A DNA stretch of 64,000 nt. Origin: Eubacteriales bacterium. Lineage in GTDB: Bacteria; Bacillota; Clostridia; Lachnospirales; Lachnospiraceae. The notes under the pieces are model-generated. The model saw only the letters and a list, made by a program, of their open reading frames with translations, ran no database searches and was not told the origin of the DNA. The stretch covers positions 1-64,000 of the forward strand of contig JAUNDV010000009.1 in NCBI GenBank assembly GCA_030525875.1, written 5' to 3'. Below are positions 8,533 to 18,483 of this stretch, piece by piece. The position numbers and the translations under genes are program-made. Positions within the stretch are counted from its first letter, which is position 1; each line of letters starts with the position of its first letter.

Positions 8533-9465
8533 ATGTTTGTACATTATTCTGTTCTCCTTGAGGAAACGATAAGGGAATTAAATATCAAACCTGACGGTAT
8601 ATATGTAGACGGCACTCTTGGCGGAGGAGGTCATTCATATCATATAGCTAAACAGCTTAGTAATGGAGGAAGACTTATAGGCATAGACAGAGATGCAGAT
8701 GCTATAGAGGCTGCTACCAAGAGACTCGGGGAATTTAAGGACAGAGTAACTATAGTAAGAGGAAATTACGAGGATGCCGTATCCATTTTAAATGATATGG
8801 GTATTGAAAGCATAAGTGGAATGGTACTAGATTTAGGTGTTTCTTCATATCAGTTTGATGAAGCTGACAGAGGATTTTCCTATAGAGAAGATGCAAGACT
8901 CGATATGAGGATGGATCAGAGAGACAGTATTTCAGCTTATGAGGTAGTTAATGATTATCCTGAGATGGAGTTATACAGAATAATCAGAGATTATGGAGAA
9001 GATAAATTCGCTAAGAACATAGCTAAGCATATCGTAAGAGAAAGGGCAATAGCTCCTATAGAAACAACTGGAAGACTGGCAGAGATAGTAAAGCAGGCAA
9101 TACCTGCAAAGCTAAGAGAAAATGGCGGTCATCCTGCAAAAAGAACATTTCAGGCTATAAGGATCGAGGTAAACAGAGAGCTGGATATCCTCAAGAATTC
9201 TATAAATGGACTTATAGATATTTTAGAGCCAGGTGGAAGACTTTGTATAATCACATTCCATAGTCTGGAAGATAAAATTGTAAAATCAGCATTTAGAACA
9301 GCAGAAAATCCTTGCATATGTCCAAAGGAGTTTCCTGTATGTGTATGCGGACGTAAATCAAAGGGAAAGGTTATTACTAGAAAGCCGATAGTTTCTGGCA
9401 AGGAAGAGCTTGAGATGAATAATAGAGCTCATAGTGCAAAGCTCAGAGTCTTTGAGGCAATATAA
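8533..9465 (+). CDS. rsmH: 16S rRNA (cytosine1402-N4)-methyltransferase
   Basis: RsmH (MraW) methylates N4 of C1402 in the 16S rRNA decoding centre using S-adenosylmethionine. The SAM-binding motif is [11 protein letters not shown] near the N-terminus. Further family segments are [21 protein letters not shown] and [12 protein letters not shown], and a cysteine-rich insert ([13 protein letters not shown]) follows. An in-frame ATG at 8485 lies within mraZ. The ATG at 8533, one base after the mraZ stop, begins with the family-typical start (FVHYSVLL) and has GGAGGG at 8514-8519. Confidence 0.95.
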   Translation: MFVHYSVLLEETIRELNIKPDGIYVDGTLGGGGHSYHIAKQLSNGGRLIGIDRDADAIEAATKRLGEFKDRVTIVRGNYEDAVSILNDMGIESISGMVLDLGVSSYQFDEADRGFSYREDARLDMRMDQRDSISAYEVVNDYPEMELYRIIRDYGEDKFAKNIAKHIVRERAIAPIETTGRLAEIVKQAIPAKLRENGGHPAKRTFQAIRIEVNRELDILKNSINGLIDILEPGGRLCIITFHSLEDKIVKSAFRTAENPCICPKEFPVCVCGRKSKGKVITRKPIVSGKEELEMNNRAHSAKLRVFEAI

Positions 9466-9479
9466 GGTAAGGGAAGAAC

Positions 9480-10001
9480 ATGGGAGTAAGAACCGGTTAT
9501 AACAATAAAAATGAAATATATGTTACAGAGGGAAATGCTGTAAGAGTTATCATGCCGGAATCTGCTCCAGATATAAGGCGTGAGCCTCAGGTTACTCCAA
9601 GAAAGAGGATAAGACCAGAGGACAGACCTGTTGGAAGACCTGTACATCATGTGCAAGAGGAGAAATCCTTGAGCATGGATCTTCCATTTTTGCTTATACT
9701 TATTTTGGCAGTTCTTTCAACTCTTGTGATATGCTACAATTATCTGAATTTGAATGCATCAATCAATGCACACATGGATAATATAAAGAGCATGGAAACA
9801 AGACTTGAGAAATTAAGAACTGAAAATGATGCCCTTGAGCAGAGCATAGATAATTCAGTAGATCTTAACTATGTATATCAGGTAGCTGTAAATGAATTGG
9901 GAATGGTACATGCAGGCAGTGATAACGTAATTCTTTATGATAAAACAGAAAGTGAGTACGTAAGACAGTATGAGAACATCCCAAACAAACCGACAGAATA
10001 A
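9480..10001 (+). CDS. ftsL: Cell division protein FtsL-like (septum formation initiator type)
   Basis: A 173-residue bitopic protein. It has a cytoplasmic, arginine/proline-rich N-terminus of about 65 residues, one membrane segment (DLPFLLILILAVLSTLVICY), then a leucine-zipper-like coiled coil (MDNIKSMETRLEKLRTEN). This is the FtsL/DivIC architecture, and FtsL partners FtsQ and FtsB in activating septal synthesis. Sequence conservation of FtsL is low, so the name rests on topology and position between rsmH and the penicillin-binding protein. The 3' end overlaps the next gene by 32 bases. Confidence 0.75.
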   Translation: MGVRTGYNNKNEIYVTEGNAVRVIMPESAPDIRREPQVTPRKRIRPEDRPVGRPVHHVQEEKSLSMDLPFLLILILAVLSTLVICYNYLNLNASINAHMDNIKSMETRLEKLRTENDALEQSIDNSVDLNYVYQVAVNELGMVHAGSDNVILYDKTESEYVRQYENIPNKPTE

Positions 10002-12393
10002 AAAAAATAAAACAAATCCTAAGGTATTTACGAGAGGAATGCAAGAAAAGCTGGTAGTCGCTGTAATAATAGTGTCACTGGCTTTATTTGCTTTACTTGG
10101 ATATATATATTACATTCAGAAAAATAATAATGAAGAATATAACAAGATTGTACTTTCGCAGAGGCAGTCAGAGTATACATCAAAGACCATACCTTATAGA
10201 AGAGGTGATATATATGACAGAAATGGCACAAAACTTGCAACAAGTACAAAGGTGTACAATCTTATATTGGATCCAAGACAGATGTATGCTGCAGAAGGTG
10301 CAAAAGAAGGCGGAGAAAAGCTAAAAAATGTAGTAGAGCCAACAATTGAGGCCTTATCTTCGTTTTTTGGATATGATGAGGCTGAATTAAGAAAAGTTAT
10401 TTCGGAAAAGAGTAATTCTCCTTACGTTAAGTACAAAAAAGAAATCAGCTATGAGCAGAAACAGGGCTTTTTAGAATATCAGGAAAATAAAAACAACGAG
10501 TATGCAAAAAGCGAAACGCCAGAGCTCAGAAAAAATATGATAAAGGGTGTATGGTTTGAGGATGAGTACAAGCGTATATATCCTTACAACGAGCTTGCAT
10601 GTAATGTCCTAGGTTTTTCTTCTGCAGATGGAACAGTTGGAACAGGAGGAGTTGAGCAGTTCTACAATGACAGTCTGATAGGTACAAACGGAAGAGAATA
10701 CGGTTACCTCAATGATGAAGCAAACCTCGAGCGAGTTATAAAATCAGCTGAAGATGGTAATACGCTTATACTTACGCTTGATGCCAATATACAAAAAATC
10801 GTCGAGAAGTATTTAGCTGAATGGGAAAATGGTGAAATTGGTTCAAAATCAGCGGCCTGCATTGTTATGAATCCAAACAATGGAGAAATACTTGCAATGG
10901 CAAGTACCAATCAGTTTGATCTTAATGATCCAAGAAATACAGATGATTTTACTGAGGAAGAAATCTATCAGTTTGGACTTACAGAAGCTGTAGGTGTTTA
11001 CAAGAGGGAGAATCCGGGAGCTCTTTCTATAACAGAAGAACAAGTGCCTGAGCATTTTTCAAGAGAAGAGATAATGTCATATGGAACACAGGTTGCCTGG
11101 AATAAGCTGTGGAGAAATATTTGTGTAAGCGATACCTTTGAACCTGGATCAACACAAAAGATATTTACTGTTGCAGGAGCAATGGAAGAGGGAATAATAG
11201 ATCCATATGATACATTTAACTGTGAGGGAAATGTAAAGCTAAGTGATGGCATCAGAACATGGAGAATTAACTGTGTAAATAGAAATGGACACGGGCTTTT
11301 AGATGTAACAGGCGGTATAACACAGTCCTGTAACGTCGTTATGATGAATATTGCCTTTCTTGAAAAAAGCGAGATATTCATGAAATACCAAAAGATATTT
11401 GGCTTTGGTGATTATACAGGAATAGATCTTCCAGCAGAAACAGATGCCAAGAATCTTGGATTTGACAATGATAAGATTGGTAAGACAACTCTTGCAACCC
11501 AGTCTTTTGGACAGAACTATAACTGTACAATGATACAGATGGTAGCTGCATATGCATCAGCAATAAATGGTGGTAATTATTATGAGCCACATGTTGTTAA
11601 GCAGATTCTTTCATCTGATGGAAGACTTATAAAGGATGTTAATCCTAAACTTGTGAGGGAAACAATATCAAAGTCAACATCAGATTTCTTAAGAGGTGCT
11701 TTATTCCAGACTGTAGAAACAGGAACAGGTAAGGCAGCAGGCATAGAGGGATATACAGTAGGTGGAAAAACAGGAACAGCCCAGAAGCTTCCTAGAAGTG
11801 CAAAAACCTATGTTGTAAGTTTTTGTGGTTTTGCTCCAGTAGAGGATCCACAGCTTCTTTGCTATGTAGTAATTGATGAACCAAAACGAAAGGGTGAGGA
11901 AGCTGCACACAGCTCCTTTGCTTCAGAGATATTTTCCAAGATTATGAAGGAAGCTCTTCCTATTGTAAATTGTTATCCTGATGGTGTTGAATCAGATGAT
12001 ATTCCAAATTATCTTCTTCCTGAAAATGAAGGCGATTCTGGAATGCCAATGGGAAGCAAGGAAGAAACCAGTGGAGAAACAGTTGCTCCTACAGAGGTAC
12101 CAACAGATGAAAATGGAGAAACCCTGATGGCACCTACAATAGAGGGAGAAACAGTAGCACCATCAAAAGAACCTTTGACTGAAGAATTTATACAGGGAGA
12201 TGACAATGGTGAAATGCTTCCAGATGAATTGAGTGATCTCATTACAGATGAAGATAATTACAATTTCTCAGTTGAAACTTCTCCTGATGCATCGGAGGAA
12301 ACGAAGGAAACATCAGGTACAACGAAAGAGACGTCATCTGCAATAAAAAATACATCAGAAGCAGCTGATAATAAACCTAAGGAAAGTAACTAG
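9970..12393 (+). CDS. Class B penicillin-binding protein (FtsI/SpoVD-type transpeptidase)
   Basis: An 807-residue D,D-transpeptidase that crosslinks peptidoglycan, probably at the septum. It has one N-terminal membrane anchor (~28-48), then the PBP dimerisation domain (IPYRRGDIYDRNGTKLA). The transpeptidase domain contains S394-TQ-K397, S453-C-N455 and K600-T-G602. There are no PASTA domains. After about residue 670 comes a low-complexity Glu/Thr/Ser/Pro tail with a repeated GETVAP element. The start overlaps ftsL and has no clear Shine-Dalgarno, suggesting coupled translation. It could serve as FtsI or as a sporulation SpoVD, and the sequence alone does not decide. Confidence 0.88.
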   Translation: MRTSQTNRQNKKNKTNPKVFTRGMQEKLVVAVIIVSLALFALLGYIYYIQKNNNEEYNKIVLSQRQSEYTSKTIPYRRGDIYDRNGTKLATSTKVYNLILDPRQMYAAEGAKEGGEKLKNVVEPTIEALSSFFGYDEAELRKVISEKSNSPYVKYKKEISYEQKQGFLEYQENKNNEYAKSETPELRKNMIKGVWFEDEYKRIYPYNELACNVLGFSSADGTVGTGGVEQFYNDSLIGTNGREYGYLNDEANLERVIKSAEDGNTLILTLDANIQKIVEKYLAEWENGEIGSKSAACIVMNPNNGEILAMASTNQFDLNDPRNTDDFTEEEIYQFGLTEAVGVYKRENPGALSITEEQVPEHFSREEIMSYGTQVAWNKLWRNICVSDTFEPGSTQKIFTVAGAMEEGIIDPYDTFNCEGNVKLSDGIRTWRINCVNRNGHGLLDVTGGITQSCNVVMMNIAFLEKSEIFMKYQKIFGFGDYTGIDLPAETDAKNLGFDNDKIGKTTLATQSFGQNYNCTMIQMVAAYASAINGGNYYEPHVVKQILSSDGRLIKDVNPKLVRETISKSTSDFLRGALFQTVETGTGKAAGIEGYTVGGKTGTAQKLPRSAKTYVVSFCGFAPVEDPQLLCYVVIDEPKRKGEEAAHSSFASEIFSKIMKEALPIVNCYPDGVESDDIPNYLLPENEGDSGMPMGSKEETSGETVAPTEVPTDENGETLMAPTIEGETVAPSKEPLTEEFIQGDDNGEMLPDELSDLITDEDNYNFSVETSPDASEETKETSGTTKETSSAIKNTSEAADNKPKESN

Positions 12394-12441
12394 GAAAACA
12401 TTTTCTGAATTTTCAGAAAATAAATGAAAGAGAGATATACA

Positions 12442-13443
12442 ATGTCAGAAAAAATATTATTGCAGTTTTTTATAACACTGCTTACAGCTTTTATACTTAC
12501 AGTACTTATAGCACCAGGCTTTATACCTATGCTGCGTAGAATGAAATTTGGTCAGGAGGTAAGAGAAGAGGGACCAGAGGCTCATTTAAAAAAACAAGGA
12601 ACACCTACAATGGGAGGAATAATGTTCCTGATATCCATAAGCTGTGCAGTTTTGATTTCATCAATAGGTTTTGGAATAAATAAAGAAACTCTTCAGATCT
12701 TATTTCTGTTTTTAGGCTTTGGCCTTGTAGGATTTGCAGATGATTATCTCAAGATAAAGAAGCATCAGTCAGAGGGACTTAATCCAAAGCAGAAGCTTGT
12801 ACTCCAGCTTGTACTTACTTTGATTTTCCTGTTATGGGTATATTATGGAAATGATATCAAAGGAAGAGTCTATGTTCCATTTATGGGAATAGGAGAGAAT
12901 ACCAGATTTGCCTTTGAACTTCCTGTATGGCTTTTCATTCCTTTTGGACTGTTTGTCGTATTAGGTATAGATAATGGAGTTAATTTTACTGATGGTCTGG
13001 ACGGACTGTGCAGTAGTGTAACTGTCATTGCTGCGGCATTTTTTGCAGTAGCTGGAATACTGACAGGAAATGGAACTTTTGCAGTAGCAGGTGCTGTTAT
13101 AGGTGCTTTATGCGGATTTTTATTGTTTAATGTTTATCCGGCAAAGGTCTTTATGGGAGATACAGGTTCACTTGCACTTGGTGGATTCATAGCAGCAAGT
13201 GCAGTAGTTGGTGGTTTGGAATTATATGTTCCAATAGTTGGATTTATTTACATGATAGAGGTTATCTCTGTAATAATACAGGTGACATATTTTAAGGCAA
13301 CACATGGAAAAAGATTTTTCAAGATGGCACCTATACACCATCATTTTGAACTGCTTGGAAATTCAGAGACAAGGATAGTCGCAGCATTTACTATAATAAC
13401 CTTCCTTCTCTCATTTGCAGCTGTAATAGGCATGATAGTGTAA
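12442..13443 (+). CDS. mraY: Phospho-N-acetylmuramoyl-pentapeptide transferase
   Basis: MraY transfers phospho-MurNAc-pentapeptide to undecaprenyl phosphate, making lipid I in the membrane. The protein is a polytopic ~333-residue enzyme. Visible motifs are the aspartate pair in FADDYLKI, the catalytic-loop NFTDGLDGL, and the conserved HHHFE near the C-terminus. The segment GTPTMGGIMFL is also typical. An ATG at 12424 in the same frame lacks a ribosome binding site. The ATG at 12442 has AAAGAGAG eight bases upstream and is preferred. Confidence 0.95.
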   Translation: MSEKILLQFFITLLTAFILTVLIAPGFIPMLRRMKFGQEVREEGPEAHLKKQGTPTMGGIMFLISISCAVLISSIGFGINKETLQILFLFLGFGLVGFADDYLKIKKHQSEGLNPKQKLVLQLVLTLIFLLWVYYGNDIKGRVYVPFMGIGENTRFAFELPVWLFIPFGLFVVLGIDNGVNFTDGLDGLCSSVTVIAAAFFAVAGILTGNGTFAVAGAVIGALCGFLLFNVYPAKVFMGDTGSLALGGFIAASAVVGGLELYVPIVGFIYMIEVISVIIQVTYFKATHGKRFFKMAPIHHHFELLGNSETRIVAAFTIITFLLSFAAVIGMIV

Positions 13444-13511
13444 GAAGGTTTCTTCTAAATTCTTTATATTTCGTATTTAAATGGATGACATAGATTTGTT
13501 CGGAGGAAGAA

Positions 13512-14870
13512 ATGAAAGAGAACAGAAAGGTTCTTGTTGCTGGAACAGGAAAAAGTGGAATTGCAGCAGCAAAAATGATATTAAAAATGGGAGGAGAGGT
13601 CGTCCTTTATAATAGCAATGCAGAGCTTGATGATTATGAGGTTATGAAGGAGTTTAGGCCTGGAGATCAGATAGAACTTGTTAAAGGAAGACTTTATCCA
13701 ACACAGACGAGAGGAGTTAATCTTGCAATTGTAAGTCCGGGAATCTCACTTACAAGCGATTTTATTGCTGTACTTGACAGAGAAAAAATACCTGTAATAG
13801 GTGAGCTCGAGCTGGCATATCAGGCATCTAAGGGTAAGCTTGCAGCAATTACAGGAACAAATGGAAAGACTACAACTACAGCACTTGTGGGAGAAATATT
13901 AAAAAAACAGTACGAGGACGTGCACGTTGTTGGAAATATTGGAAATCCTTTTACCGCCGAGGCTCTTGATACAAATGATAATTCGGCAACAGTTGTAGAA
14001 GTAAGCTCATTTATGCTTGAAACTATTTTGGATTTCCATCCACAGGTAAGTGCCATACTTAATATAACACCAGACCATTTAGACAGACATGGAACGATGG
14101 CTAATTATATAAGATGTAAGGAAGCGATAGCTTTTAACCAGACAGAGGAGGATTATATAGTTCTTAACTATGATGATCCAGAACTTCGAAGATTTGGAAA
14201 GGATAAGGAGCTTAAACCAAAGGTAATATGGTTCTCATCAAAGGAAGAAATTGATGAAGGTCTATATCTGAAGGAAGACTGCATTTTCCTAAAGGAGAAA
14301 GGCACAGTTACCCAGCTTATAGATGTCCACGATTTGAAACTGCTTGGAAGACATAATTATGAAAATGTTATGGCTGCCTCAGCTATTGCCATTAAGATGG
14401 GCGTAAGCATACTTAAGATTGTTGATGCACTTAAGGCCTTTAATGCGGTTGAGCATAGAATAGAATTTGTAAGAGAAAGATGTGGTGTAAGATACTACAA
14501 CGACTCCAAGGGAACAAATCCGGATGCAGCTATTCAGGCTCTAAATGCTATGCCAGGTCCAACAATTCTTATTGCCGGAGGCTATGACAAACAGTCTGAA
14601 TACGATGAGTGGGTCAAGCTGTTTAAGGGTAAGGTAAAGTATCTTGTTTTGCTTGGACAGACAAGAGATAAAATATCTGCATGCTGTAAAAAGTATGGCT
14701 TTACTGATATTATGTATGCAGAGGATATGAATGAAGCAGTTAAGGCCTGTGCTTCATATGCAGACGAGGGAGATTATGTTCTTTTAAGTCCTGCATGTGC
14801 AAGCTGGGGAATGTTTAGTAACTTTGAAGAGAGGGGAAAGGTTTTCAAGGAATATGTTAACCAGCTCTGA
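13512..14870 (+). CDS. murD: UDP-N-acetylmuramoylalanine--D-glutamate ligase
   Basis: MurD adds D-glutamate to UDP-MurNAc-L-alanine in the cytoplasm. It has 452 residues with the N-terminal Rossmann-like substrate domain (VAGTGKSGIAAAK), the ATP loop TGTNGKTTTT (residues 114-123), NITPDHLDRHG, and the C-terminal YNDSKGTNPDA motif. GGAGGAAGA precedes the ATG. Its end overlaps the ftsW start by 17 bases. The other Mur ligases and MurG are not in this cluster. Confidence 0.96.
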   Translation: MKENRKVLVAGTGKSGIAAAKMILKMGGEVVLYNSNAELDDYEVMKEFRPGDQIELVKGRLYPTQTRGVNLAIVSPGISLTSDFIAVLDREKIPVIGELELAYQASKGKLAAITGTNGKTTTTALVGEILKKQYEDVHVVGNIGNPFTAEALDTNDNSATVVEVSSFMLETILDFHPQVSAILNITPDHLDRHGTMANYIRCKEAIAFNQTEEDYIVLNYDDPELRRFGKDKELKPKVIWFSSKEEIDEGLYLKEDCIFLKEKGTVTQLIDVHDLKLLGRHNYENVMAASAIAIKMGVSILKIVDALKAFNAVEHRIEFVRERCGVRYYNDSKGTNPDAAIQALNAMPGPTILIAGGYDKQSEYDEWVKLFKGKVKYLVLLGQTRDKISACCKKYGFTDIMYAEDMNEAVKACASYADEGDYVLLSPACASWGMFSNFEERGKVFKEYVNQL

Positions 14871-16299
14871 TACAAAAAATAAAAATACAAATAAGCAGAC
14901 GGTTAATGGAAACAGACAAAAACCACAGCCACAAAGGCAACATCAGCTAAAGCAACAGGAACAGAAACCACAGGCACAAAAGAAACAGCAGCAAAGACAA
15001 CAGCTACAAAGGCAACAACAAAAGCCGTCAGCACAAAGAAATCTGCAGCAACAAAGGATTCAGCAACAGCAGAGACAGTTGCAGCAACAGAGAATTCAGC
15101 CACAGCAGATGCAAAGGCAGCAACAAGCAGAAAGTTTTCAGCCGCAACAGCAGCCTTCTGGACGAGTTAAATATTATTATGACTATAGTCTTTTAGCTTC
15201 GGTTATATTACTTGCAACTTTTGGACTTCTTATGGTATATTCCAGTTCGCAGTATGTTGCGATGGTAAATAAAGGCGATTCCAGTTATTATTTTAATAAG
15301 CAGGCTATTATTTTTGCTATATGTCTTGTAGGCAGCTTTGCAGTTTCAAAGCTTTGCAGAAAAAAGATTAATTACAAATTATTTAGGCCTTTGGCAGGAT
15401 TTATTTTGTTTTTGGCAACGACTTTGCAGCTTTTGACCTTTGTTATGGGACTTTCTTCACACGGAAAATCCAGATGGTTAAATATTGCAGGTATTTCCTT
15501 CCAGCCAGCTGAAATTACCAAGATTGCTATTATAATATATATGGCAGCTGTAATATCCAGAAAAGGAAATAGGATAAATAGTATTAAGCAGGTATGGAAA
15601 GAGCTTTTATTTGTAGCAATTCCAATATTTGCGGTTTTGATTCAAAATCTTAGCTCAGGTATAATCGCAGCAGGAATAGTATTTGTTATGCTTTTTGTAG
15701 CATGCAGAAAGTGGAAAATGTTTGCATGGATTGCCAGCTTTGGATTTGCAGCCTTGATAGGTCTCAAGCCTATAGCACATGCTTTTATTGTAAAGTTTAA
15801 CATGCCACGACCAGATCATTACCAGCTTAGAAGAGTTTTTGGATGGGCAGCGCCTGAGCTTTTTCCTACAGATGCATATCAGACCTTGCAGGGGCTTTAT
15901 GCAATTGGTTCAGGTGGTATTATAGGTAAAGGACTTGGAGAAAGCATACAGAAATTTGGTCAGCTTCCAGAGGCACATAATGATATGATATTTCCAATAG
16001 TAGTAGAAGAGCTGGGACTTATAGGTGCAATAGCTATAGTTCTTTTATTTCTGTTTTTGATATACAGGCTTACCCAGATAGCGACAAATGCAAATGATCT
16101 GTTTGCTTCAATGCTCTGCGTTGGAATTATAGCGCATATCAGTATTCAGGTATTTCTTAATATAGCCGTTGTAACAGGTGTAATTCCAAATACAGGAGTA
16201 ACTCTTCCATTCATAAGCTATGGAGGAAGCGCTATACTGTGTACTATGGCTGAGATAACGATTGCGCTTAATATATCGAACTGCATACGTCTGGAATAG
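14854..16299 (+). CDS. ftsW: FtsW/RodA-family peptidoglycan polymerase with Gln-rich N-terminal extension
   Basis: A SEDS-family glycosyltransferase with about ten membrane helices, partner of the class B PBP above. Family segments include SSHGKSRWLNIAGISFQPAE, the PEAHNDMIFPIVVEELG loop and NTGVTLPFISYGGSA. Before the first helix lies an unusual cytoplasmic tail, roughly residues 15-102. It is almost entirely Gln with Lys, Arg and Pro, encoded by CAG/CAA/AAA-rich DNA. The ATG at 14797 is inside murD without a good site. The ATG at 14854 has AAGGA upstream and fits translational coupling. Position in the cluster favours FtsW over RodA. Confidence 0.87.
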   Translation: MLTSSDTKNKNTNKQTVNGNRQKPQPQRQHQLKQQEQKPQAQKKQQQRQQLQRQQQKPSAQRNLQQQRIQQQQRQLQQQRIQPQQMQRQQQAESFQPQQQPSGRVKYYYDYSLLASVILLATFGLLMVYSSSQYVAMVNKGDSSYYFNKQAIIFAICLVGSFAVSKLCRKKINYKLFRPLAGFILFLATTLQLLTFVMGLSSHGKSRWLNIAGISFQPAEITKIAIIIYMAAVISRKGNRINSIKQVWKELLFVAIPIFAVLIQNLSSGIIAAGIVFVMLFVACRKWKMFAWIASFGFAALIGLKPIAHAFIVKFNMPRPDHYQLRRVFGWAAPELFPTDAYQTLQGLYAIGSGGIIGKGLGESIQKFGQLPEAHNDMIFPIVVEELGLIGAIAIVLLFLFLIYRLTQIATNANDLFASMLCVGIIAHISIQVFLNIAVVTGVIPNTGVTLPFISYGGSAILCTMAEITIALNISNCIRLE

Positions 16300-16334
16300 T
16301 ATAGTCTGCAAATAATAATGTCGGAGCACAGAGG

Positions 16335-17111
16335 ATGAGTAAAGAAGAATTTTATGATTATGATGTAGATAAAAAAGGCTCCGGAAGTCTTAAGATATGG
16401 ACAACAATAATGATTATCCTGATTATACTTATACTGGTTGTAGGTCTTAGGATAAATAAGATAAATGTAATAGGAAACAAAACATATACAAAAGAGGAAG
16501 TTACAGAGATGATCTTCCCTGATATGTGGAGCAGAAACAGCATAGTCTGCTTTGTAAAGGATAAGTTTTTAAAAAAACAAAAATTTCCTTTTATAGAAGA
16601 TTATGATATCCAGTTTAACAGTCCGCTGTCATGTGATCTTGTTATCTACGAAAAAAGTATAGTTGGATATATAGAGTATATGAGCAGCTATATGTATTTT
16701 GATAAGGATGGAGTTATAGTTGAAAGCTCATCGCAAAAAATAGAAGGAGTGCCTGAGATAACAGGTCTGGACTTTGGACATATAGTTCTAAACCAGCCTT
16801 TACCTATATCAGATAAAGATGTATTTTCAGACATAATGAATATTACGCAGAGGCTTAGCTATTACGGAATCGAAAGTGAAAAAATAGATTTCAATTATCT
16901 TAATGAAGCTACAGTATTTATAGACGATGGGAATATTGAGGTTAAACTGGGAAGCGACAGCGGAATGGATGAAAAAATTTCCCTTCTTAACGATATGCTT
17001 CCAAAGATAAGGGAAAAGGGACTTAAGGGCAGTCTTGATCTTAGTAATTACAGCGACAAAGAAAAAAATCAAAATATTACATTCAAAAAAAGAAACGAAG
17101 AAAATGGTTGA
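16335..17111 (+). CDS. ftsQ: Cell division protein FtsQ/DivIB
   Basis: A 258-residue bitopic protein. It has a short acidic cytoplasmic tail and one membrane helix (~20-41, IWTTIMIILIILILVVGL). A POTRA domain begins at INKINVIGNKTYTKEEV, and a beta domain follows (MYFDKDGVIVESS). This is the DivIB/FtsQ layout. The protein scaffolds the divisome between FtsL and the SEDS/PBP pair. It follows ftsW by 35 bases with GGAGCACAGAGG upstream. The C-terminus is lysine-rich and disordered. Confidence 0.9.
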   Translation: MSKEEFYDYDVDKKGSGSLKIWTTIMIILIILILVVGLRINKINVIGNKTYTKEEVTEMIFPDMWSRNSIVCFVKDKFLKKQKFPFIEDYDIQFNSPLSCDLVIYEKSIVGYIEYMSSYMYFDKDGVIVESSSQKIEGVPEITGLDFGHIVLNQPLPISDKDVFSDIMNITQRLSYYGIESEKIDFNYLNEATVFIDDGNIEVKLGSDSGMDEKISLLNDMLPKIREKGLKGSLDLSNYSDKEKNQNITFKKRNEENG

Positions 17112-17120
17112 AATAGCCAA

Positions 17121-17162
17121 AAAACCTTATATTTCATAAGAATATTGTAAGTATTAGGTTTT
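17121..17162 (+). terminator. Possible terminator after ftsQ
   Basis: AAAACCT pairs with AGGTTTT across a loop of about 28 bases and runs into TTTT. It is weak but sits just before the separate ftsZ promoter. Confidence 0.4.
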
Positions 17163-17170
17163 AAAAAAGC

Positions 17171-17199
17171 TTGAAAAAAAGCTATATAGGGATTATATT
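17171..17199 (+). promoter_or_regulatory. ftsZ promoter
   Basis: TTGAAA-N17-TATATT, with a predicted start about 30 bases before the GGAAGGCGG ribosome binding site. This gives ftsZ expression independent of the mraZ promoter. Confidence 0.65.
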
Positions 17200-17235
17200 T
17201 ATAGTTGAATTATCATGGAAGGCGGTACATAGAAT

Positions 17236-18465
17236 ATGTTAGAGATAAAACTCCCTGAAACTGAAACAGCTGCCAAGATTATAGTGGTAGGTGTTGGAGG
17301 TGCCGGTAATAATGCGGTTAACCGTATGATAGATGAGAATGTTGCCGGAGTAGAATTTATTGGAGTTAATACAGATAAACAGGCATTACAACTTTGTAAG
17401 GCTCCTTCACCAATGCAGATTGGCGAAAAGCTTACAAAGGGACTTGGTGCTGGAGCAAGACCTGAGGTTGGAGAGAAGGCTGCTGAAGAGAGCAAGGATG
17501 ATATCCAGCAGGCTTTCAAGGGCGCAGATATGGTTTTCGTTACCTGTGGTATGGGTGGCGGAACTGGAACAGGAGCAGCTCCGGTTATAGCGAAGATTGC
17601 TAAAGATATGGGCATTTTAACTGTTGGTATAGTTACAAAGCCATTCCGTTTTGAAGCAAAGCAGCGTATGCAGAATGCTCTTTCAGGAATAGCTAAGCTT
17701 AAGGACAGTGTAGATGCTCTCATTGTTATTCCTAATGACAAGCTTCTTGAGCTTGTAGACAGAAGAACAACTATGCCAGAGGCACTTAAGAAGGCTGATG
17801 AGGTTCTTCTTCAGGCAGTTACAGGAATTACAGACCTTATAAATGTACCGGGACTTATTAACCTTGACTTTGCAGATGTTCAGACTGTAATGAAGGATAA
17901 GGGAATTGCACATATTGGTATAGGTAAGGCAAAGGGAGATGATAAGGCTCTTGAGGCTGTTAAGCAGGCAGTTGCATCACCTCTTCTTGACACATCTATC
18001 GAGGGTGCATCGGATGTTATCATTAATGTTTCAGGAGATATTTCTCTCATTGAAGCTAATGAGGCTGCAAGCTATGTTGAGGAGCTTGCCGGAGAAAATG
18101 CAAATATAATCTTTGGTGCTATATTTGATGATAAGGCTCAGGATGAGTGTACAATAACTGTTATTGCAACAGGTATTATAGAGCCAAATGAAGAAGCAAA
18201 GAAGCTTGCTAAGGAGAAGAAGGCAGGACAGAATCTTTTTGGAGATTCCAAGCCATTAAATAATACAGCTCCACGCAGACAGGATAATAAGTTAAGCATT
18301 GATTTTGGTTTTGGACAGTCACAGCCACAGCGCAATACCCAGTTCCAGCCAAGAGAGGAGCAGTATACAGACAATCCTGCATCACCTATGCAGGATAGCT
18401 TCAGACCTCAGGTGAATAGAGATATGACTATAAATATTCCTGATTTTTTAAAGAACAGAAAGTAA
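17236..18465 (+). CDS. ftsZ: Cell division GTPase FtsZ
   Basis: FtsZ polymerises into the Z ring. This 409-residue tubulin homologue has the GTP signature [10 protein letters not shown] (near residue 107), the N-terminal [13 protein letters not shown] loop, and NLDFADV with the T7-loop aspartate. A glutamine-rich linker leads to the conserved C-terminal peptide [11 protein letters not shown], the docking site for membrane tethers. No ftsA lies between ftsQ and ftsZ, so another tether such as SepF, not in this window, would be needed. A strong terminator follows. Confidence 0.98.
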   Translation: MLEIKLPETETAAKIIVVGVGGAGNNAVNRMIDENVAGVEFIGVNTDKQALQLCKAPSPMQIGEKLTKGLGAGARPEVGEKAAEESKDDIQQAFKGADMVFVTCGMGGGTGTGAAPVIAKIAKDMGILTVGIVTKPFRFEAKQRMQNALSGIAKLKDSVDALIVIPNDKLLELVDRRTTMPEALKKADEVLLQAVTGITDLINVPGLINLDFADVQTVMKDKGIAHIGIGKAKGDDKALEAVKQAVASPLLDTSIEGASDVIINVSGDISLIEANEAASYVEELAGENANIIFGAIFDDKAQDECTITVIATGIIEPNEEAKKLAKEKKAGQNLFGDSKPLNNTAPRRQDNKLSIDFGFGQSQPQRNTQFQPREEQYTDNPASPMQDSFRPQVNRDMTINIPDFLKNRK

Positions 18466-18483
18466 TATAAAGTGATATAAAAG

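Noticed and set aside
10039..12393. Later start for the PBP gene at the ATG near 10039
   Set aside because: The GAGAGGA there is too close to the ATG, and the start at 9970 keeps the basic cytoplasmic tail before the membrane helix. The choice remains uncertain.
14890..15160. Gln-codon repeats as a CRISPR or other DNA repeat array
   Set aside because: The periodicity is that of CAG/CAA codons in an open frame leading into FtsW. There are no constant repeats with unique spacers.
17199..17741. 180-residue antisense ORF over ftsZ
   Set aside because: It is the reverse frame of a highly conserved gene with biased codons. The Ala/Ser/Pro-rich translation is typical of a shadow frame.
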